A DNA stretch of 24,678 nucleotides from CAZFMJ01 sp964520045 (GTDB lineage Bacteria > Elusimicrobiota > Elusimicrobia > Elusimicrobiales > CAZFMJ01). Every line of letters starts with the position of its first letter. Positions within the stretch are counted from its first letter, which is position 1. Position numbers and translations under genes: made by a program. Shown here in pieces: positions 22,651-24,678 of the stretch. The notes beneath the pieces are model-generated. The model worked only from the letters and a program-made list of their open reading frames with translations. It was not told where the DNA came from and did no database searches. The stretch is taken from NCBI GenBank assembly GCA_964520045.1, contig CAZFMJ010000040.1:1-24678 (forward strand), in the 5' to 3' direction.

Positions 22651-23034
22651 ATGACTCAAGGCATAAGTATACTCATAATAGACGATGACGCGCATCTTCG
22701 CGAAAGCCTTGCTGAAGTGCTGGATCTTGAGGGATATGCGTGTCATATGGCCGGGACCGCCAAGTCCGGCGTTGAAATGGCGCATAAGCTTAATCCGCAG
22801 GCCATTATAATGGATATTCAGCTTCCGGACTCAAGCGGATTTCAGATTTGCCAGGAAATAAGAAAATCTTCCAAGGACACGGTGATAATAATGATGACGG
22901 GAAGATTCCTTTCTCCGGAGGAAAAAACCCAGGGATTCGGACTTGGAGCGGATGATTATATAACCAAGCCTTTTGACCTGCGCGAGCTTTCTATACGGAT
23001 AAAACAATTGCTTGCAAGAAGGAGACAGGTATGA
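22651..23034 (+). CDS. Stand-alone response regulator receiver (CheY-like)
   Basis: This 127-residue single receiver domain has all phosphorylation residues: the acidic cluster D11-D13, acceptor D55 (IIMDIQLPDSSG), T83 (MMTG) and K106 (ITKPFD). There is no output domain, so it acts through a protein partner or phosphorelay. A strong AAGGAGG ribosome binding site precedes the ATG. Its stop overlaps the start of the thioredoxin-like gene (ATGA), implying coupled translation with an exported protein, an odd pairing. It follows the pseudo-receiver regulator by 39 bases. Confidence 0.93.
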   Translation: MTQGISILIIDDDAHLRESLAEVLDLEGYACHMAGTAKSGVEMAHKLNPQAIIMDIQLPDSSGFQICQEIRKSSKDTVIIMMTGRFLSPEEKTQGFGLGADDYITKPFDLRELSIRIKQLLARRRQV

Positions 23035-24482
23035 ATAGAATTATTTTTGCGGCGCTGTTCGGCGCCGGCATATGTTCAGCTCAGGCAAGCGCCGCTGATG
23101 CCGCTCCTTTGAAGGTGGAATTGGTTTGGGAGGGGATGGACGGCCAGGCATGGACGCCGTATTTCCTTCTCAATGCGGTACAGAAAAGACTTCCGCCCGG
23201 AGCGCTGGATATAAAAATTGCATATCTGGCGAATAAGGACGAAAAAGGCGCATGGAAAGCCAAAGGCGGGCAGGAAGAGCTTGATGAATTAATGCGCATG
23301 GCGGTTATTCAGGATTTATATCCAAAACAATTTTGGAATTATCTTGCGGGAAGAAGCCTTAATCCATGGGGAGACGGCTGGAAGGAGGCGGTCGGGTTCG
23401 CGGGAATTTCTACCGCCAAGCTCGCGGACGGCGTGAAGAACAACGGCGCCAATCTGCTTGAGAAACATTGGAAAAGCCTTCAGCAGCGCAAAGACGAAAA
23501 AAGCCCGCTGTTTATCGAAGGCAAGCCGTATAAAGGGGATTGGAGGCTTCTATCTTTGACTGAGGCGGTAAATTCGCTTCTTCCCAAAACGCAGCAAATA
23601 AGCATGCCCGCCGCTCCTAAAATCTCGGCTTCCGCTCCGCCCAAATTATGGGTTATAACCAGCAAGGCGGATACTTTCGCCGGCGAGGATAATAATATTA
23701 CGGCGGCATTGTCAAAAAACTTTCAAGGCATGAAAGCGGAAACGGTGGAGTATGATTCCGCGGAATTTAAATCAAGATTCGGCGGTCTTAACGTTAAATT
23801 TCTGCCGGCTTATGTCATTGAAGATGTTCCGGCGGTAAGAGATGTTTTTAACGCATATATTTCGAGAGGGCTTTTTACGCAGACGACCGGCTATTTAATG
23901 CTTTCTGAAAGAAGCCGGGAAGGCATTTTGCTTAAGCAGACCAAAACGCCTGGCACGCTGGAGCTTTTTGTGATGGCTCAGTGTCCTTACGGCGTTCAGG
24001 CCGAGAATTTAATTGTGGAGGCTGTATCCAAGAAACTCATTCCCGACAATGTTAAAATCAGGCTCAGATTCATAGCAGATGTTATTGAGGAAGAAGGCAA
24101 AGAAAAGAAATTCCAGAGCCTTCACGGCCCGGCTGAATGGGAAGAGGATGTGCGCCAGTTGATGATACAGGAAAAATACCCCGACAAGTTTTTTGCGTAT
24201 CTTTCGGCCAGAAACGCGGAGCCCGGCTCAAGTTTATGGGAAGAGGCGGCAAAAAAAGCCGGAATAGATCCGGCGGTAATAATCGCCGAATTTGATAAAG
24301 GCAAAGCCTTGCTTGAAGCAGATGCAAAAATAGTCTCCGAATTGGGAATAAATTCGTCTCCTACGTTTCTATGGGAAGGACGGACGCTTGTGAGCGGAGT
24401 GGCGGGACTTCAAAAAATCAAAGGTTTTGAGAAGGTCCCGGCTCAAGGCCAGGCTTCCGGAGGCTGCCAGGGGAAAAAATAA
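23031..24482 (+). CDS. Exported multi-module DsbA/thioredoxin-like protein
   Basis: The 483-residue protein has a signal peptide (residues 1-22) and apparently three thioredoxin-fold modules. The C-terminal one (about 307-465) is DsbA-like, with AQCPYG (C318 to G321) and the cis-proline loop NSSPTF (P444). The CPYG motif has only one cysteine, so ordinary dithiol oxidation is unlikely. Residues 27-172 look like a degraded copy of it. The WEGMDGQAW segment replaces the CPYG region, the block 'YPKQFWNYLAGRS' mirrors 'YPDKFFAYLSARN', and KSPLFIEGK mirrors SSPTFLWEGR. Residues 204-300 form a further possible module with a KFLPAYV loop. A lone Cys (C479) is near the C terminus. A redox or chaperone-like periplasmic role is inferred. 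Confidence 0.8.
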   Translation: MNRIIFAALFGAGICSAQASAADAAPLKVELVWEGMDGQAWTPYFLLNAVQKRLPPGALDIKIAYLANKDEKGAWKAKGGQEELDELMRMAVIQDLYPKQFWNYLAGRSLNPWGDGWKEAVGFAGISTAKLADGVKNNGANLLEKHWKSLQQRKDEKSPLFIEGKPYKGDWRLLSLTEAVNSLLPKTQQISMPAAPKISASAPPKLWVITSKADTFAGEDNNITAALSKNFQGMKAETVEYDSAEFKSRFGGLNVKFLPAYVIEDVPAVRDVFNAYISRGLFTQTTGYLMLSERSREGILLKQTKTPGTLELFVMAQCPYGVQAENLIVEAVSKKLIPDNVKIRLRFIADVIEEEGKEKKFQSLHGPAEWEEDVRQLMIQEKYPDKFFAYLSARNAEPGSSLWEEAAKKAGIDPAVIIAEFDKGKALLEADAKIVSELGINSSPTFLWEGRTLVSGVAGLQKIKGFEKVPAQGQASGGCQGKK

Positions 24483-24489
24483 ATGCTCA

Positions 24490-24582
24490 GCTGAATAGGC
24501 TGAAGGCAGTTAGACTGAAGGTACAGATAAAAAATCAGTAGTTTTCAGCCTTTCCGCCGTGGTGTTTGGCGGACAGTCTAAC
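24490..24582 (+). repeat. Heptad units and nested hairpin after the thioredoxin-like gene
   Basis: Five contiguous 7-base units fill 24490-24524 (AGGCTGA, TAGACTG type). GTTAGACTG (24509-24517) pairs perfectly with CAGTCTAAC (24574-24582), enclosing a CCGCC/GGCGG hairpin (24554-24572). GGCTGAA also has a complement, TTCAGCC at 24544-24550, in a crossing order. The GGCTGAA unit is the one that starts the sdhB-fumarase array. Confidence 0.6.
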
Positions 24583-24609
24583 AACCTGCGCAGTTGCTAT
24601 TACTACCTT

Positions 24610-24678
24610 ATGAATATTCGCGGTATGAAATGGGGGCTGTTCCATAAGTTTCTGCTTATATTCGGGCTTATTTCCCTT
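24610..24678 (+). CDS. N terminus of a probable membrane protein (partial, cut by window end)
   Basis: From the ATG at 24610 the frame stays open to the window end and encodes 23 residues. A short basic stretch (MNIRGMKWG) is followed by the hydrophobic FLLIFGLISL, typical of a first transmembrane helix. A second ATG at 24625 is also possible. The position after two response-regulator genes would suit a sensor kinase or phosphatase, but nothing visible proves it. Confidence 0.45.
   Translation, partial: MNIRGMKWGLFHKFLLIFGLISL

Overview
The window is a dense, mostly plus-strand bacterial chromosome segment of moderate GC. Nothing in it identifies the host outright. The gene mix suggests a Gram-negative, anaerobic or facultative lineage: GatCAB tRNA amidotransferase, a b558-type quinone-linked succinate dehydrogenase/fumarate reductase with a class I fumarase, secreted subtilases, a SpoIID/LytB protein without sporulation genes, and orphan response regulators. 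Elusimicrobiota or a neighbouring uncultured phylum is my best guess, by inference only.

Layout. (1) 1-495: the tail of a probable nucleotidyltransferase gene overlaps a HEPN-domain gene, which looks like a HEPN/MNT pair cut by the window edge. (2) 512-4610: gatC, gatA, a Nudix hydrolase and gatB, i.e. tRNA-dependent Asn/Gln formation. (3) 4768-7854, minus strand: subtilase 1, a double-ACT protein and a sodium:solute symporter. (4) 8054-13236: frdCAB/sdhCAB with a fumarase whose reading frame is broken near its 3' end; together they interconvert succinate, fumarate and malate. (5) 13237-16759: a strongly folded 121-base palindromic element, a MoeA-like gene missing several active-site residues, and a TPR-SpoIID/LytB exported protein. 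(6) 16833-21179, minus strand: a nitrilase-superfamily amidase, subtilase 2, and two tandem paralogous exported proteins with HExxH motifs that I cannot assign to a named peptidase family. (7) 21438-24678: a small membrane protein, an OmpR-type regulator with a pseudo-receiver, a CheY-like receiver, an exported protein of DsbA/thioredoxin-like modules, and the first codons of a probable membrane protein.

The most unusual feature lies between the genes. At least five intergenic gaps are filled with imperfect tandem repeats of exactly 7 bases. In most of them one arm starts at or on the upstream stop codon and a complementary heptad arm ends next to the following start codon or convergent gene. 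The heptad sequence varies between loci, but the period and the inverted two-arm layout recur. I regard this as the best candidate for something little described.

No tRNA, rRNA, CRISPR array or intact insertion sequence was seen. No gene-free stretch exceeds 300 bases.
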